From: Onchidella celtica
Taxonomy: Eukaryota; Mollusca; Gastropoda; Systellommatophora; Onchidiidae
Direction: 5' to 3'
DNA: 64,000 nucleotides
Assembly (NCBI GenBank): GCA_963931925.1
Contig: OZ007571.1
Coordinates: 37,163,623-37,227,622, forward strand
In this document: positions 44,537 to 57,245 of the stretch, piece by piece
Numbering within the stretch: position 1 is the stretch's first letter
Layout of the letters: each line of letters starts with the position of its first letter
Program-made: the position numbers and the translations under genes
The notes under the pieces: generated by a model
What the model was told of the DNA's origin: nothing
Database searches by the model: none
Seen by the model: only the letters and a program-made list of their open reading frames with translations

Positions 44537-45435
44537 TTCACAGATTTATGGTTATGGTATGTATACTATGAAAACGGCTACCCTGTCGGTATGATCACTA
44601 GCAACACGACCAGAGACCTGAGATCACACCAGATATAACAATACCCAATTCAGAATACAATTCAGAAATTTACCTTTACAGCAAAACTAATTCTATATCT
44701 ATAAAATGTATGCACTATTAATTATAAAAGAAAATAGAAACGACAAGAATGAAGAAATACAGTAGAAGGACCACAAGTACGTCAAGGACAACGAACCAGA
44801 CTAGGACAAAGACCTAAAAAAGAAAATATAATGGAAAAAAGAATGCAACCTAACTACGCCGATTACACTACACGGTACGAACAAGAACAGAGTCTGAAAA
44901 AAAAGAACGTATCTATAGATAGGTAGAAAGAGGGACAAGAGAATACGTCTTCCTGCGGAACAGAGAAGATATCGACGCTACAACTAAACAATATTACAGG
45001 TCCCTACAGAACTGTTCACTGTGATGAACGAAGTTCCAAAGTTTACCACACCTTTTTAAAAGGATAAACTAAGTTCAACACAGCAAACCCGCGCCACCGC
45101 CCGTATAACCTATAACGACAACAACAGCAAAAACAGGGAAAAAGACAGATTAAAGGAACAGCCCACAATCCAGGGCACAAAAATTTTGACTTTCACTTAA
45201 CTTTTGAAATTTTGAGTAAAACTCCTCCCTTTAATCGGAGCTCTGGCTGCTCGTCTCCTCAGGCTGCACGCACACACTCTGGAAAGTTTAAATACAAATT
45301 AATACCTATTCATAGCAATACATGCATCAATATACATTCATTATTATACATAAATCATATCATGAAATGTCCATTCATCCAACGAACAAGACAGCACAAT
45401 TACCTACTAACTAACTACAACTAAATATTACGATA
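44537..45435 (-). other. 5' leader of element 2
   Basis: About 900 bases of AT-rich untranslated sequence lie between the primer-site array and the gag ATG at 44534-44536. No gene is seen. A long leader could hold the packaging signal; that is inference. Confidence 0.6.
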
Positions 45436-45502
45436 ATGGACGAGTCACAATGGACGAGTCACAATGGACGAGCCCCCAATGTCACAACGGACGAGCCCCC
45501 AA
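45436..45502 (-). repeat. Tandemly repeated primer-binding-site array of element 2
   Basis: Next to the 5' LTR, on the + strand, four units follow each other: two of ATGGACGAGTCACA and two of the form AYGGACGAGCCCCCAATGTCACA. The full units contain the tRNA-Pro primer site plus a copy of the LTR terminal heptamer. The first two lack the same 9 internal bases. The functional site next to the LTR is 45488-45501 (minus TGGGGGCTCGTCCG, 14 matching bases). Confidence 0.88.
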
Positions 45503-46369
45503 TGTCACAAATCCCAGACTGGGAGATGTAATAAGTTATGACAGGACAACAATCACGAACAAACAAGTTAACACTTAACAGAACAATCCATCAGACTCAC
45601 ACATTTATTAAACATAATTATACATATAATAGCGCAATTACATATATTATATTATTGAAATGACTGCCGTACAACGGCCTTATTCTCACACACACGCTCC
45701 CTCGGATCCACAATCCGGTAGTTACTCCTAAAGGCACTTCGGCCTCAGCCTCTCCCCTCAGGGTCTTAATAGTACATTAATGATTCACTGGCACCGCAGT
45801 CTCTCGGTATCACCTTCCTATTGTCATACACCTTAGCACTCCCCTAGCACCTCCGCAGGGCAATAACACATTATTATTTCCATAGCCATCAACATGGCAA
45901 CAACATAATATCAGTTCACTAGCCTATCAACATGGCAACAACATAGTATCTCATTCACTCTCATATCTACGTCCCTGCCCGTGGCCTGACTGCCACGACT
46001 TTATGTGCCTCTACTGTCCTGCACTGACAGCCTCACTTCTGGCCTATGTGTGGCCTCCGGCCCTATGCTGGCCTATCCCCTGTGCTCATCGAGGTTGCTC
46101 TGCGGCCCGTCCCCGACACCAGTCATAACTGGAAAGACTTTCTCCTAGTCTTCTCGACTGCTTCCTTTTATCTCTGCCCGATGGGCTATTATTCACAGAT
46201 CCGCTCCCTAGGACCTTCTAACTTGCAGTGATAGTTATACAGCGCTTTCGCCTCCTTCAGACCCCCCACTCATGACATGCACGACTTTTCTTCCCTGTCT
46301 CCGTGCGTTAATTTTACTCTCCTCCTTTCCCCCCGTAATTATTAACTATCGCTCACTCCACTCGTGACA
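45503..46369 (-). repeat. 5' LTR of element 2
   Basis: 867 bp, the same length as the 3' LTR and apparently identical throughout. On the minus strand it runs TGTCACGAGTGG to GGATTTGTGACA. AATAAA on the minus strand is at 45604-45609. A TATA-like GATAAAAGG lies on the minus strand near 46160-46170 and may mark the promoter. Confidence 0.95.
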
Positions 46370-46374
46370 GTTAC
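46370..46374. repeat. Target-site duplication of element 2, right copy
   Basis: GTTAC, matching 39801-39805. Confidence 0.9.
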
Positions 46375-46394
46375 TACTCAGCATTTCTGTTAGA

Positions 46395-46800
46395 GTAACC
46401 CCCTCTCCCCCTCTCTCTCTTTCTCTTTCTCTCTCTCTCTCTCTCTCCCTCTTTCTCTCTCTCTGCGATAGTTTCCTTTCCTACACTCTGAAAATTGCAT
46501 ATCTGATATTTTTTCTTATTCCCATTCATTTTTTCCCTCTGTATAGTTTCTCTTCATCTGTCTATCTTTCTACTTCCTCTTTCTTTCGTCCCATGTGGCT
46601 GGTCTTTCCAATTGTCCCAGATTCTTTTTCTTTTTTGTTTTCTCTCTGTCTGTTAATTCATCTCTCTGTTAACATCTCTCCGTCTGTTTTCCCGTGTCTA
46701 TCTTCCTCCTTCCATCCGTTCCTGCAGCTATTCTGATCTCTCCCTTCCTCCCTCTCTCTCTCTCTCTCTCGCCCGCTCTTCCCCCTCTCTCTGATGCATT
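46395..46800. repeat. CT-rich tracts
   Basis: (CT)n with interruptions at 46401-46465 and 46750-46792, within pyrimidine-rich sequence. Confidence 0.75.
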
Positions 46801-49800
46801 TTCTAAAACCACTGGGCTTCCTCACAGAAGAGGCCGGAGAGCTGCTCGAAAATTAATACTCAAGAGCCCAGAAGTTTTCAGCTATTGTGTTCTCAGGGCG
46901 CTTCGAGTTGGCTACGAACCGAAGTCGATGGACAGGTAGTGAGTGCATGCTGAGCTGGGACAATCACAATGCCTTATTTGTATATTGTCTATTTTGCAAA
47001 AGTGATTCTACAAATAAGTTGGTAGGAAAGGGAGAATTTTTCAGATACGCTGTTCCTAAAACGAAAGTGGCAATTTCCCTCCTTTTTAATAGTTTCTTTT
47101 CTCTTTTTCTCATTAAAATCCCCAACAAATCAAGATCAAAATGTTGATGAGACCAGCTTACGAATGGTCATAAAAACACGAAAATGGAACAGTTTAACGG
47201 TTTGTTCATTACTTGTTCACGAATCATCTTATAAAGAACTGTTCCCAGCTAAAAGTTACTGCTATTACCATATTTTTGAAAACAATAATCATAATAACAA
47301 AAACAACAGCAACAACAAGAACAATCACAGTTGATACATTTCTAATAAAACCTGCATCGTTTTCTTGGAAAATAAACCGTGTAACTGATCAAGTTCTTCA
47401 TCTCAAGCTTAAATGGAACTACTGATACTCACCATGTACGGAAAAGTTCGCTCTGATACACTGTCTTTATGACGAGGAATGAATGTCACTCAGTCAATGC
47501 TTCAGAGTGTTGGACGATTTAGTAACACCTAGCGACCATACCGAAAGACTCTGTCTTTATTTACTGTCTGAGTTTTATTCTATGTCTTTAGTTTTACCAA
47601 TAGAAGTATAAGTAACCTCTTTCCAGACATCTAATAAAATAAAGAACCAAGCCGCCAATGCCTTGATTCTGAAAGCATAAACAGCCTTGTTTAGGCTGTG
47701 CCCCCCAAGAAACAAGATCTTCATTGGCTTTGATTTTGGCCAAAAATCATAATAACAACCTAATCAAGTTTTTTTTTCACTGCATTCAAGATGAATATTA
47801 AAAGAAAAAAGTCTTCATACTTTCTCGATGATTTGCTTGAAAACATAAAAAAAACAACACCCCAACATGTTTAAGTTGTGGTATTTATACAAGTTTTGCT
47901 TGACACCAGTCCTACTCAAACAAACAAACAAACGAACAGACAGACAGACAAACGCACGCACGAACGAACGTACACGAAACACACAAACAAGTGCCTTCTG
48001 AAGTTACAGTAGCGTCAGTTGAGAACTGGCTCTTTACTTTACGAAAATCAAGTTGGATACTTCAACATTACTCGTACCTAGAAACATACACTTAATGCTC
48101 TTTTGAACTTTACCATCAGCATTAGAAATTAAATTTTCATTCACTGATCTCAGAATTACTAGTATTATACTTGTATATTATGCAATCTTAATTATACTCT
48201 CATCTAAAATTGTAGAGCAATTGCTCTGGTGTAACATTATCTCCGAGCTCAGAAAGTTCATTCACAACTCTCAGTACCATGCTGCTAGTATACAGTCATG
48301 CAACCCCAACAACAACAAGAACAACAACAACAATAACAATGAGACCTTATAGACTTCGTTGTCAGAAACACGAATGGAGAAACAGCAAGTTAAAGAACAA
48401 CTGGTGGAAAGCGAACTTAACGCAACAAAGGACACTTTTATTGATTTTTGGGTCATGAAACATGAAACAGCTACAGTACGAGCTTTTCGCCAACTTGGTT
48501 CCCAATGGAGTTGACCCCAAATAGTGAAGACCTAACGGCACAGAAATTAACCTGATGGCGTTGACTGTCCTTCGTCGCTTCCGAAAATTTAAATATAATT
48601 TCTCCTTTGATCTTCCTAAACGTGTAGAAATACACCGCTCAAGGGGTCCAGGCTACAGTCTAGGGCAAATGTGAATTCGATTTTCACCAAGGCAGTCGGG
48701 AGGCCCTGATCTAATTTAAATGCAATGCTCGTCGACTTGCCACCAAAGCCGTTCTTGCTCCTAAAATCCCCGTCTAGCCTCTGGTTTTTGTCCATGTGCG
48801 TTTTTTTTTCTTATTTCTATTTCTGTGAGACATTCACTTGCTTCACTCATTGAAGTCTGAACTTCTCAATAGACACAGATTTCTCAATTTAGTAGCAGTT
48901 GTGTTATTGGTATCTCTGCCAGAACTGCCCCACTACAACTGACTAAAAACCCGTCCAATAATAATCAACCTGAAATGCCGCAGACTATGAGCATTTGGAC
49001 TAAATTCTCCATGTCAATGATAGACATGGGATCCAGTATGTTTTCTAAGAAAGACAAATTTCGAAAACACAGACCTTTTCCATTTAAAGGCTAATACTCT
49101 ACGAGGGTCACGCCATTTTTCTTGTATGTCCACAATATCTTTATCTCTTTAATTTAACCCAAAGATCTTTCTTAAACTTTCTACTCATTCAGTAATGGTG
49201 GCAACTTCTATGCCCTCCCCCGATTCTCCCTTCCTTTTTCAATGTACGTACTTATTCCTTCCCCACTCACCCCCCAAAGGTCAGAATAGAAAGACAAAAG
49301 AAGGAAGATATTCAGAACACGGTTCCTACAATCTTTAACCTATGAAATTAAGATTTACCTGGAATGAATGGTTGTAATAATCAGTACTTTGTGGTCATTA
49401 AAAAAAAAATTAAATGAATAAAGAATGCGTTTTCGCTAAGACTTTCCCAATGCATTTGAGCGTCAGAAATTTTAAACACTTTCTTTAACCGGCTTTCAAG
49501 CTACAAACAACCCATTTTTGGGGAGTAAATAATCCTCTCATTGTTTTCTTCTTCTCCGTCCTTTTATTTCTTCGTATCAATGTGAGATCTAATATCACTG
49601 GCAGAGGAACAAGCTGTGGAAATGTCACCGGAAATGGTTGCTGGTTTCGCGGAGGAAAATTTCATTCTTACTCACCCACCTACGTCACCGCTCACTTATG
49701 TGCGTCACACAATGCACGAAACCAATATTATTTATAGTCTGAAAAGTATACCAAACGGAATACACCATAAAAGTACAGAAAGTGAACCAACCCTCACGCT

Positions 49801-50315
49801 ACTAGTATCTATTCCATCATCAGAATGGTAGTTTGTATTTCAAATTGGGTGTTCAGTTGATGGCAATCTGCGAGAACTATAAAACGAAGAGAAACCCCGT
49901 TACTGATAACAATCTACTTCAAAATGACCTTCGTAATAGAAACCACAGTATTTCTAGGCCTCAAATTTTATGATCGACGGTAGTTTGGGTACCGGACTCC
50001 ACACAGGGACTATCGGGTTTACTCATAGTGCCATACTGAACACGAGAAATTGAAACTCATGAATTTGTCACCTGTTCTTTTAGTACATAATATTGTTTTG
50101 CTATCGGAGGATAATGTATTTTTGGTTTAATGGGTGACAACTTTAAGTTTTTCCCGACGCCAAGGGGATATATTAACATTGGGGACATAAAATTACAACG
50201 GGTAATCTTGCTGGAAGAAAAAACCCTTTTCTCTTTAATGTGACTATTCCCTCATTGGTTGTTAAAAACAAACGGAGAAATACGACCTTATGTAGGAGAG
50301 TGATTGAGAGATAGA
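46801..50315. other. Intergenic sequence without supported genes
   Basis: Contains CAAA/CAGA/CGAA tetranucleotide runs (47921-47975) and an AAC array (48303-48340). No family motif is seen in any open frame. Confidence 0.4.
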
Positions 50316-50362
50316 CACAGAGAGAGAGAGAGGGAGAGAGAGAGAGAAAGAGAGAGAGAGAA

Positions 50363-50437
<75 letters not shown>

Positions 50438-50439
50438 AC
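50316..50439. repeat. GA dinucleotide array
   Basis: Near-pure (GA)n with AAAG interruptions at fairly regular spacing. The Arg/Glu and Leu/Ser frames are artefacts. Confidence 0.92.
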
Positions 50440-52217
50440 AAGTAACAAAAATCATGCAGTTAAACAGTTTTATTTCAGGATATTAGATGGCTGACTGTTA
50501 CTACTGTTACACACAGCGTAATGTAGAAGTCCATGTATGAGTGACAGTTAGTTCGTGTAAGTACCTGTTTCTTTCTTTCTTCAATGCCTCTGTTGAAAAA
50601 AAAAAATACGCTCACCAATCTGGACAATAGCTGCATTAATTTTTTTTCACCGCTTTCAGGATGGGAAATTTAAACAAGATTATATTTAACTCCCTCCCCA
50701 TGACTTGCTTGAAAACATTCGATAAAGTGCACAATTTGATATTGGAAAGGTACCAACTAAAAGCTGGACATTCATACATGGATCTCTCTTTTTTTGTGTG
50801 CAGAACTCGCAACAACATACGCGTCATATAATGTCAGAACCTGGTCTTGAAGCCACCGTGCATTTCTACCTCGTACAATACGTACGGCCATATTATTATT
50901 TGGACATACATACAGTCGCTAACCTTAAATATATTCCTCACTCACTCATTGGATCTCAAATTTGTGCCACAAAATGTATGGCCATGTCGAAACTTGTTAT
51001 GCACACGGCCTCTCAGGTACGGTACACACATAGTCGCAAGTTCCTGATATAACAGATACACGCACAGTACAAACACGCTCTCGCACGTATGACATAGAAT
51101 ACATGCAAACAAGCAAACAAAAGTATAACAACATGTACATATTTGCGAAAAACAGAGGTTTACTTTCGCTAATTTGCACCAGCAAACCTCGTGCTCACTA
51201 GCGTGCTAACGCGCACACGTTTTCAACTATTCTCCACGTCCACCTCACTGACAGCCCCTGCATTAGCCGTCTAGAATTACCTGAAACGAGTACCTGCCAG
51301 CGTATCAAATGTCACTTTGCCGCTCATCATCAGGGAGATTGCTGTCCTTACTGCTCACGGCTACAGTTACCATCTTCATTTTTTAGCGATTTTCTATGGT
51401 CACTGGCTACAGTCGTCAAACATTTAATTAGCGGAGGTAAACATCAGAGTTGAAGTAGCTGGTCTGATTTTGCATTCTATGAAAGTTGTACTCGAGGTTT
51501 CAGGTCAGGCCACGACTTGAAGAATCATCAGGATTGTTATAATCTTTGGGATCATTCAAAGAGTAGGCATGCTCCGGGTGGGTGGGAAAGGAGGTTGGGA
51601 AAGGGGGAGGGGGGGGGGTCTGTGTTAAACGTACGTACGCTTTTCAGTTACAGTAATAGCTTAAAAGTGCAATTTCACTGTAAATTTTTTTTCAACAAAA
51701 TTAGGTACAGGATTAATAAAAATAAATAAATAAATATAAAAAAAATCAAATATGGATCAATGTTTCTAATGAACCAGTCCAATTGTCTACGCAAAATGCC
51801 ATTTGAAGTTTCAGAATACCAAGGGTTTATTATGGACATTCAATATTTTAATGGTGGTGCACTCCTGCAAAGGGAGACGGTGGTGATTTCTTTTGAGGGG
51901 TGGGAGAGAAGGGGAGGTGGAGATGAAGTCGAGTGTACGAAAAACCTGAATGAAAAAGGGGGATTGGGGGGGGGGGGATGTGTATAAAAATTGCCCTAAC
52001 CAAGCCTACACATTGCATTGACGGTCCATTTTTACATAGTCCATAATTACTTCACTTCAGTGGTTAAAAAAAACTACAAAAAAGAAAAACAGCCCAGAGA
52101 AATTAGAGGTAAAATGACGTAGAAGATCCGAGACCACGGTTATCCAAAAATTTTGTTCCAAATGTCTCTCAGACGCTAACTATCGCTTTCAGTACCTCTA
52201 CACTTTTCTTGCTACGT
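50440..52217. other. Intergenic sequence without supported genes
   Basis: Includes G-rich runs at 51594-51618 and 51958-51978. Nothing coding is recognised. Confidence 0.4.
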
Positions 52218-52510
52218 CTTTCTTGCACCAACAGAAATAACAACAACAATAACAATACTACTGGTGACAACAACCACAACGACCACAACAAAGACTACAA
52301 CGACAACAGCAGCAGCAACAACAAACAATAATGGTAACAACAACGATAACGACCACATCAAATTCTAGAACAACAGTGACAATAACGACAGCAGCAGCAA
52401 CAACAACACAACAACCACAACAACAATAACAATACTGGAAACAACAAAAACTAACTACCATAACAAAGTCTACAAAGACCATAACAGCAGTAATAGCAAC
52501 AACAACAAAA
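52218..52510. repeat. CAA-rich trinucleotide tract
   Basis: Interspersed CAA/ACA/CAG triplets. The Val/Cys-rich minus frame is compositional. Confidence 0.82.
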
Positions 52511-52856
52511 ACTAAACTAGGATTAAAATCTCGTACACGGCGACTCTCTAGCTCTAGAAGGAGAATTTCAGGCCCTAGTAAAAGCATCAAATCAATCTTG
52601 TTTTAGCGATATCAGATACTTTGCGTCGTAATCTAAGGCCCCTGGCTGATGCTGTTCTGTCTCAGTTTAGTGTGGGATGTTTAATTATAGAGTTAAAACA
52701 TGACGCCGTGCATTGGCGAGATAGAAACAAGCCTGCCTCACTAGTCCTTGTGCGTCGCAGTTACCTTGAGTCAGCCTGCGGAAAGCGAGGCTTCACACAC
52801 TGAATCAGAACATAATGCGAAACAACAGACTTGACTCGGTGCTCCACCAGTCTTAA

Positions 52857-53022
52857 GCTGTGTTTTCATGCGTACGGAAACGGAAACGTCAAAAATCGAT
52901 TAAGTAGTAAAATGAAAGAGCATTTCCATGTGTGCGGAGACGGCGTTTCTCGTACACATGAAACTGTTCTTTCTATTTCACTATTTGTAACATTTCTGTT
53001 TCCGTACACATGAAAACACAGC
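52857..53022. mobile_element. TTAA-flanked palindromic MITE
   Basis: Both ends are flanked by TTAA (52853-52856 and 53023-53026). The left end GCTGTGTTTTCATGCGTACGG is the inverted complement of the right end, with one mismatch in that stretch. Two more diverged copies of the same core lie inside, one in each orientation. TTAA targets are used by piggyBac and Kolobok-type elements. The 166-bp block has no coding content. Confidence 0.75.
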
Positions 53023-53059
53023 TTAACACAATTTCATCACGGGACATCGCGTGAAAATA

Positions 53060-53290
53060 AGAGATGAGAGCGCAATGACAAACAAGTTTGAAGTCCGTAT
53101 CCCACGCCAGAGATATTGAGTTCGAATCTCATGCCAGAAGTATTGGGTTCGAATTCAACCACGAGTTTTTCATTTTCTTTTTCAGGTTTGTCTCACCCAC
53201 GATCTGTGGGTGGCAAAAATCACACCCAGCCCTCTCATGTGAGGATAATAAATTCAGGGGTCGCAAGTCTAAAATCCCGAAGGAATTGGA
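53060..53290 (+). repeat. Possible tRNA-derived SINE fragment
   Basis: Two box-B-like motifs (GAGTTCGAATCTC near 53118 and GGGTTCGAATTC near 53148) occur in phrases that look like a partial tandem duplication, followed by non-tRNA sequence. Box A is not clear. A decayed SINE is one explanation. Confidence 0.3.
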
Positions 53291-53526
53291 AATGATGCCA
53301 GACCTGGCTGCATAATTCTGAGTTAATTCTCTCACAAACTGGAGAGAACGCTGCCCAGGATGTAAGAATATGCTCACTAAATAAGTCAAATGGCTGATTA
53401 ATATACGTTGGATACTATTTTCCATTGCAAAAGTGATTATACATAGACAGACAGGCAGTTATTTTCAAGGGGTTTTTGCTTACATACAGCTAACGATCCT
53501 TGAGTCTCTAACTGGCGAAAACGTAG

Positions 53527-53556
53527 AAGAAGAAGAAGAAGAAGAAGAAGAAGAAA
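53527..53556. repeat. GAA trinucleotide array
   Basis: Nine to ten GAA/AGA units in tandem. Confidence 0.85.
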
Positions 53557-53591
53557 AAGATGTTGCTTTAAAACTAAATCAACAACAACCC

Positions 53592-53775
53592 ACTGTCTGT
53601 ATGTTTTTATAGATGCAATAAAATTTATCATTATATTTAAGAAACAACATCAGCAACACTGTATATTTCTATAGATGCAATAAAATGTATCATTATATTT
53701 AAGAAACAACATCAGCAACAATTCTGTCTGTACATTTTTTAAAGATGCAATAAAATGTATCATTATACATGTGTT
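53592..53775. repeat. Three tandem copies of a unit of about 62 bp
   Basis: Each copy contains TAGATGCAATAAAATGTATC or a close variant followed, in the first two, by TTAAGAAACAACATCAGCAA. The third copy is cut short. Confidence 0.82.
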
Positions 53776-54861
53776 CAGTTATCTTGTCGGTATTTCACAA
53801 CTTGTCCCTGAAATAAGAGGTAATGGTGACTCCTGTTGTCGCCAAGTCTTCGTTTCGAAATGAAAATAATTTTCAGGGACCTCATTCCGAGCTTCATTAT
53901 CTGAGAACATTGTCCGTTATTGAATAAATGTGCCTGTCTTAAAATGTTTAGGGACTTTTTGCCAGTTTTATAATTTCAAACATTTCTGACGTCAACAAAT
54001 ATTGTGGTCTGACCTAAAATTAATAGAATCCGACGTTGTATGAGACCAAGAAAAAAAAAAGAGTTTGCAAAAACAACAAACAGCAAGCCAAACATTTTGG
54101 CAAATTCTTGAATGCATTACTTATTTAATAAGCATTAATGAAAGCATTGCACACGTGTAAGCAAAGTCTCGAACCACGCAGATGTAGTGGGTCAAAATAA
54201 AGAAAACAATGGAATAGCATAACTATATGGAAGAAATCTGGACAAATTCGCAGATGTCCATTGAACACAAATTCAAAGTGAACAAATGCATAGCTTAAAA
54301 AATGAACAAAAGTGACCAAAAAAAAACAAAACAACAACAACTAAAATTTTGTAAAAGATAAACCAGCAGAAAAGAAAAGGAAGATACCCACGAAACAAAG
54401 AATGTCTGAGTAAGAAAAACAAACACAAACTTAAAATGATTTTCCCTTTGTCTTGCCGAACCCCCAGGATAATATCGTGAAAACACTTTGAAAATTCGAC
54501 ACTGAATGGACAAATCGATACAATTCCTGGCCACTAGTCCCCAAGGAGAAGGAATAAAACATGCATGCAGTGGAAAATGCTGCTCAAAGGCCCGAGGATG
54601 GCAAATTTTGTGGTGAGTGCAAAACTATACTGTACAAATGGGGTGGCGGAAACTAACCGTGAACAATTAGTGCTATAGAGGTCCTTTACGGTAATTTGGA
54701 CGGCAATAGTTTGACTTTTTAGAGAGTTCGTGTTTACCGGGTGTCCTGAAAGTAAATACTACTAACGTCAAGATTTACATTTCAGTGTCATACGGACAAT
54801 CGCATACTTAGTTAAGTTAATGGAGTGGTAAAAATTAGACCCACGGGGTATAGTTACTGAC
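53776..54861. other. Intergenic sequence without supported genes
   Basis: No recognisable coding or RNA feature. Confidence 0.4.
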
Positions 54862-54980
54862 ATATAGATAGAGAGATTGATAGACAGACAGACTGACAGA
54901 CAGACTGACTGACAAGCAGATAGATAGACAGACAGATAAATAAATAGATGGATAGATGGATAGATGGATAGATAGATAGT

Positions 54981-55049
<69 letters not shown>

Positions 55050-55141
55050 GGATAGATAGATAGATAGATAGAAAGATAGATAGATTGACAGATAGATATA
55101 TCGATAGACAGACAGATAGATAGATAGATAGGTAGATAGAC

Positions 55142-55221
<80 letters not shown>

Positions 55222-55297
55222 TGACAGACAGATAGATCGATAGACAGACAGATAGATAGATAGATAGGTAGATAGACAGATAGATAGATAGATAGAT

Positions 55298-55376
<79 letters not shown>

Positions 55377-55440
55377 ATATAGATAGATAGATAGATAGGT
55401 AGATAGAATATAGATAGATAGATAGATAGGTAGATCGGCA
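54862..55440. repeat. GATA tetranucleotide array
   Basis: Nearly 580 bases of (GATA)n with GACA, GGTA and TATA variants. A segment with GATTGACAGA and AGACAGACAGATAGATAGATAGG occurs twice about 145 bases apart (near 55082 and 55220), a sign of larger-scale duplication in the array. The (LSIY)n frame on the minus strand is an artefact. Confidence 0.93.
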
Positions 55441-55561
55441 TAAAATATTATATTTGGATTTATTTTTTTAAATAAAAACTGAATACTTGCATGATAGGAC
55501 TGAAATCTGACAAGAAACCATAATCAATGATTTTCTCCTTCAGAGAGAATGGGGCCCATTG

Positions 55562-55745
55562 AATATATATATATATATATACATTGACCCTGATGTTCGA
55601 GGTTCGACATGTAATGATTTTGGTACAGAGTTTTTTTTTATGTCCTTTTTACTTATGGATAGGGGTTTGGCAGAGAGAAATAGGGAGTGAGAGAGGGAGA
55701 AAGAGAGAGAGAGAGAGGGAGAAAGAGAGAGAGAGAGAGAGAGAG

Positions 55746-55831
<86 letters not shown>
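55562..55831. repeat. TA run and GA dinucleotide array
   Basis: (TA)n at 55564-55581, then (GA)n at 55672-55831 with GGGA interruptions in its first part and near-pure repeats after 55746. Confidence 0.9.
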
Positions 55832-55833
<2 letters not shown>

Positions 55834-57182
55834 TTGGTTAATTAATGGGTACTTTACGAAAACATTTAGGTTGAACCTTCACACTGTGAGGGATTTAGAT
55901 ATGGAACTTCTGGAACCCTCCCCAAGACCTGTAAATTACAAATTGTTACATAGTATCTTCAACTCCATTTTGCATCGATGTTTTCAATCGTATTTATGTA
56001 TTTTTTAATGTATTTTTTTTTCTGTTCACATGTCAAGAACAACTCGGAATCATTCATTTCTCTGCTCTTCTTAGTGGGTGGATGTAGTCAGCGATGACGA
56101 CCTTTATTTACAGTAGATTGTTAGCCCTAGACTATTACACCACTTTCGAGAAAAATGATACATGTGGATCTAGATCTGTCATGCCCAGGAGTTCCCTGCG
56201 CCAACACAACTCCCACTGTCGACAGCTTGACCGGAAAGGAACTGCCGAATTGTCGAATTAAGGCAGGGTGTAGTCACCGGGAGACACTGTTTTAACCTGG
56301 AATCAACTTCAAACAGATATTAAATACCTGTTCATTTCATGCTTGCAGTCCAGAACTCTCATACTATAGGGACCGGTGCTGCACTGTGGCGACGTCGTGT
56401 CTGCTCCAGTTGTAACTGGCTTGCAACAGGCCTAACACAAAGCCAAATTTCCTAAATGGGATCAAAGAAGTATACAAATTCAAATACAAATAACATACTT
56501 TTCTCTGTAGTGGGCATTTGCAGTCCGCCTTTTTTCTTTTTTTTATTTCTTATTGTGTGTGTGTGTGTGTGAGTGTGTGTGTGTGTTCAAAGACGAGGCA
56601 TAAAAGTGCTCTGGCCGCATTGAGACACAGCTAGGCTTACATTCATATTTTCCGTCTTTTCCCCTCTAGCGAATGTTGTAAATGCGCTGTTATAAAAATG
56701 TGTAAGTAATCAATGGTCTCCAGGGGATACACGACTAGATTATACCACATAAATATTTCTACAACATCTCCTTGAGGAGTCCATGCTCGCCCGTCCGCCT
56801 CTTCCCCACCCTCTACATGAAAGCCTCATGAATCCCATAATAAGATTATCAGATTGCTTTTTGACGAACTGTTTATGGTAATGGTAGGATTATATTTCAA
56901 TACTTATCTATATGTGAATGTGGGGTCGCCGGGATTGGAGGGGAGACAAGGGATTTTGAACAAAATGAAAGACTTGTCGCTCTTGAAAGATGATATAGAT
57001 GGATTTAATGGGTTAATTTGCTATTTGCTCGTAAAAGATGGGTGAAACAGTAGGAGGCAGATAGTTTACGTCTGTCTGTTTGTTTGTCTGTCTGTCTGCC
57101 TGTCTCTCTCCATGTACAGTAACGAGTGAGTGCCTTATAAACACTGTGGAGAAAAACAGGCTAGAACGAACCTTACTACAAC
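55832..57182. other. Intergenic sequence without supported genes
   Basis: Contains (GT)n at 56555-56585 and (TCTG)n at 57071-57104. No gene seen. Confidence 0.4.
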
Positions 57183-57245
57183 TAGGACTTGAACTTGGTA
57201 TCTCTTACTCCTAGCTTAAACACTCTCACTACGTGGCCAGTGCGT
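57183..57245 (-). repeat. tRNA-derived SINE head or tRNA pseudogene
   Basis: The minus strand reads TGGCCACGTAGTGAGAG (box-A-like), about 30 bases later AAGTTCAAGTCCT (box-B-like). The spacing and the phrase between them match a tRNA-like fold. Stems look imperfect, so a SINE head or pseudogene is more likely than a working tRNA. Confidence 0.45.

Larger units (their letters stand above)
39806..46369 (-). mobile_element. Gmr1-like Ty3/gypsy LTR retrotransposon (element 2), complete ends, internally deleted
   Basis: A full insertion of 6564 bp in the minus orientation: 5' LTR at 45503..46369, tRNA-Pro-type primer site repeated in tandem, gag-protease and partial integrase, truncated RT plus RNase H, polypurine tract and 3' LTR at 39806..40672. 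The 5-bp target duplication GTTAC is perfect and the LTRs look identical by eye, so the insertion is recent. Two internal deletions remove the integrase core and the N-terminal RT half. The copy would therefore need enzymes supplied by a full-length relative. Confidence 0.95.

Noticed and set aside
54980..55441. 153-codon (LSIY)n frame on the minus strand
   Set aside because: Pure product of the GATA array; no start context, domain or flanking exon.
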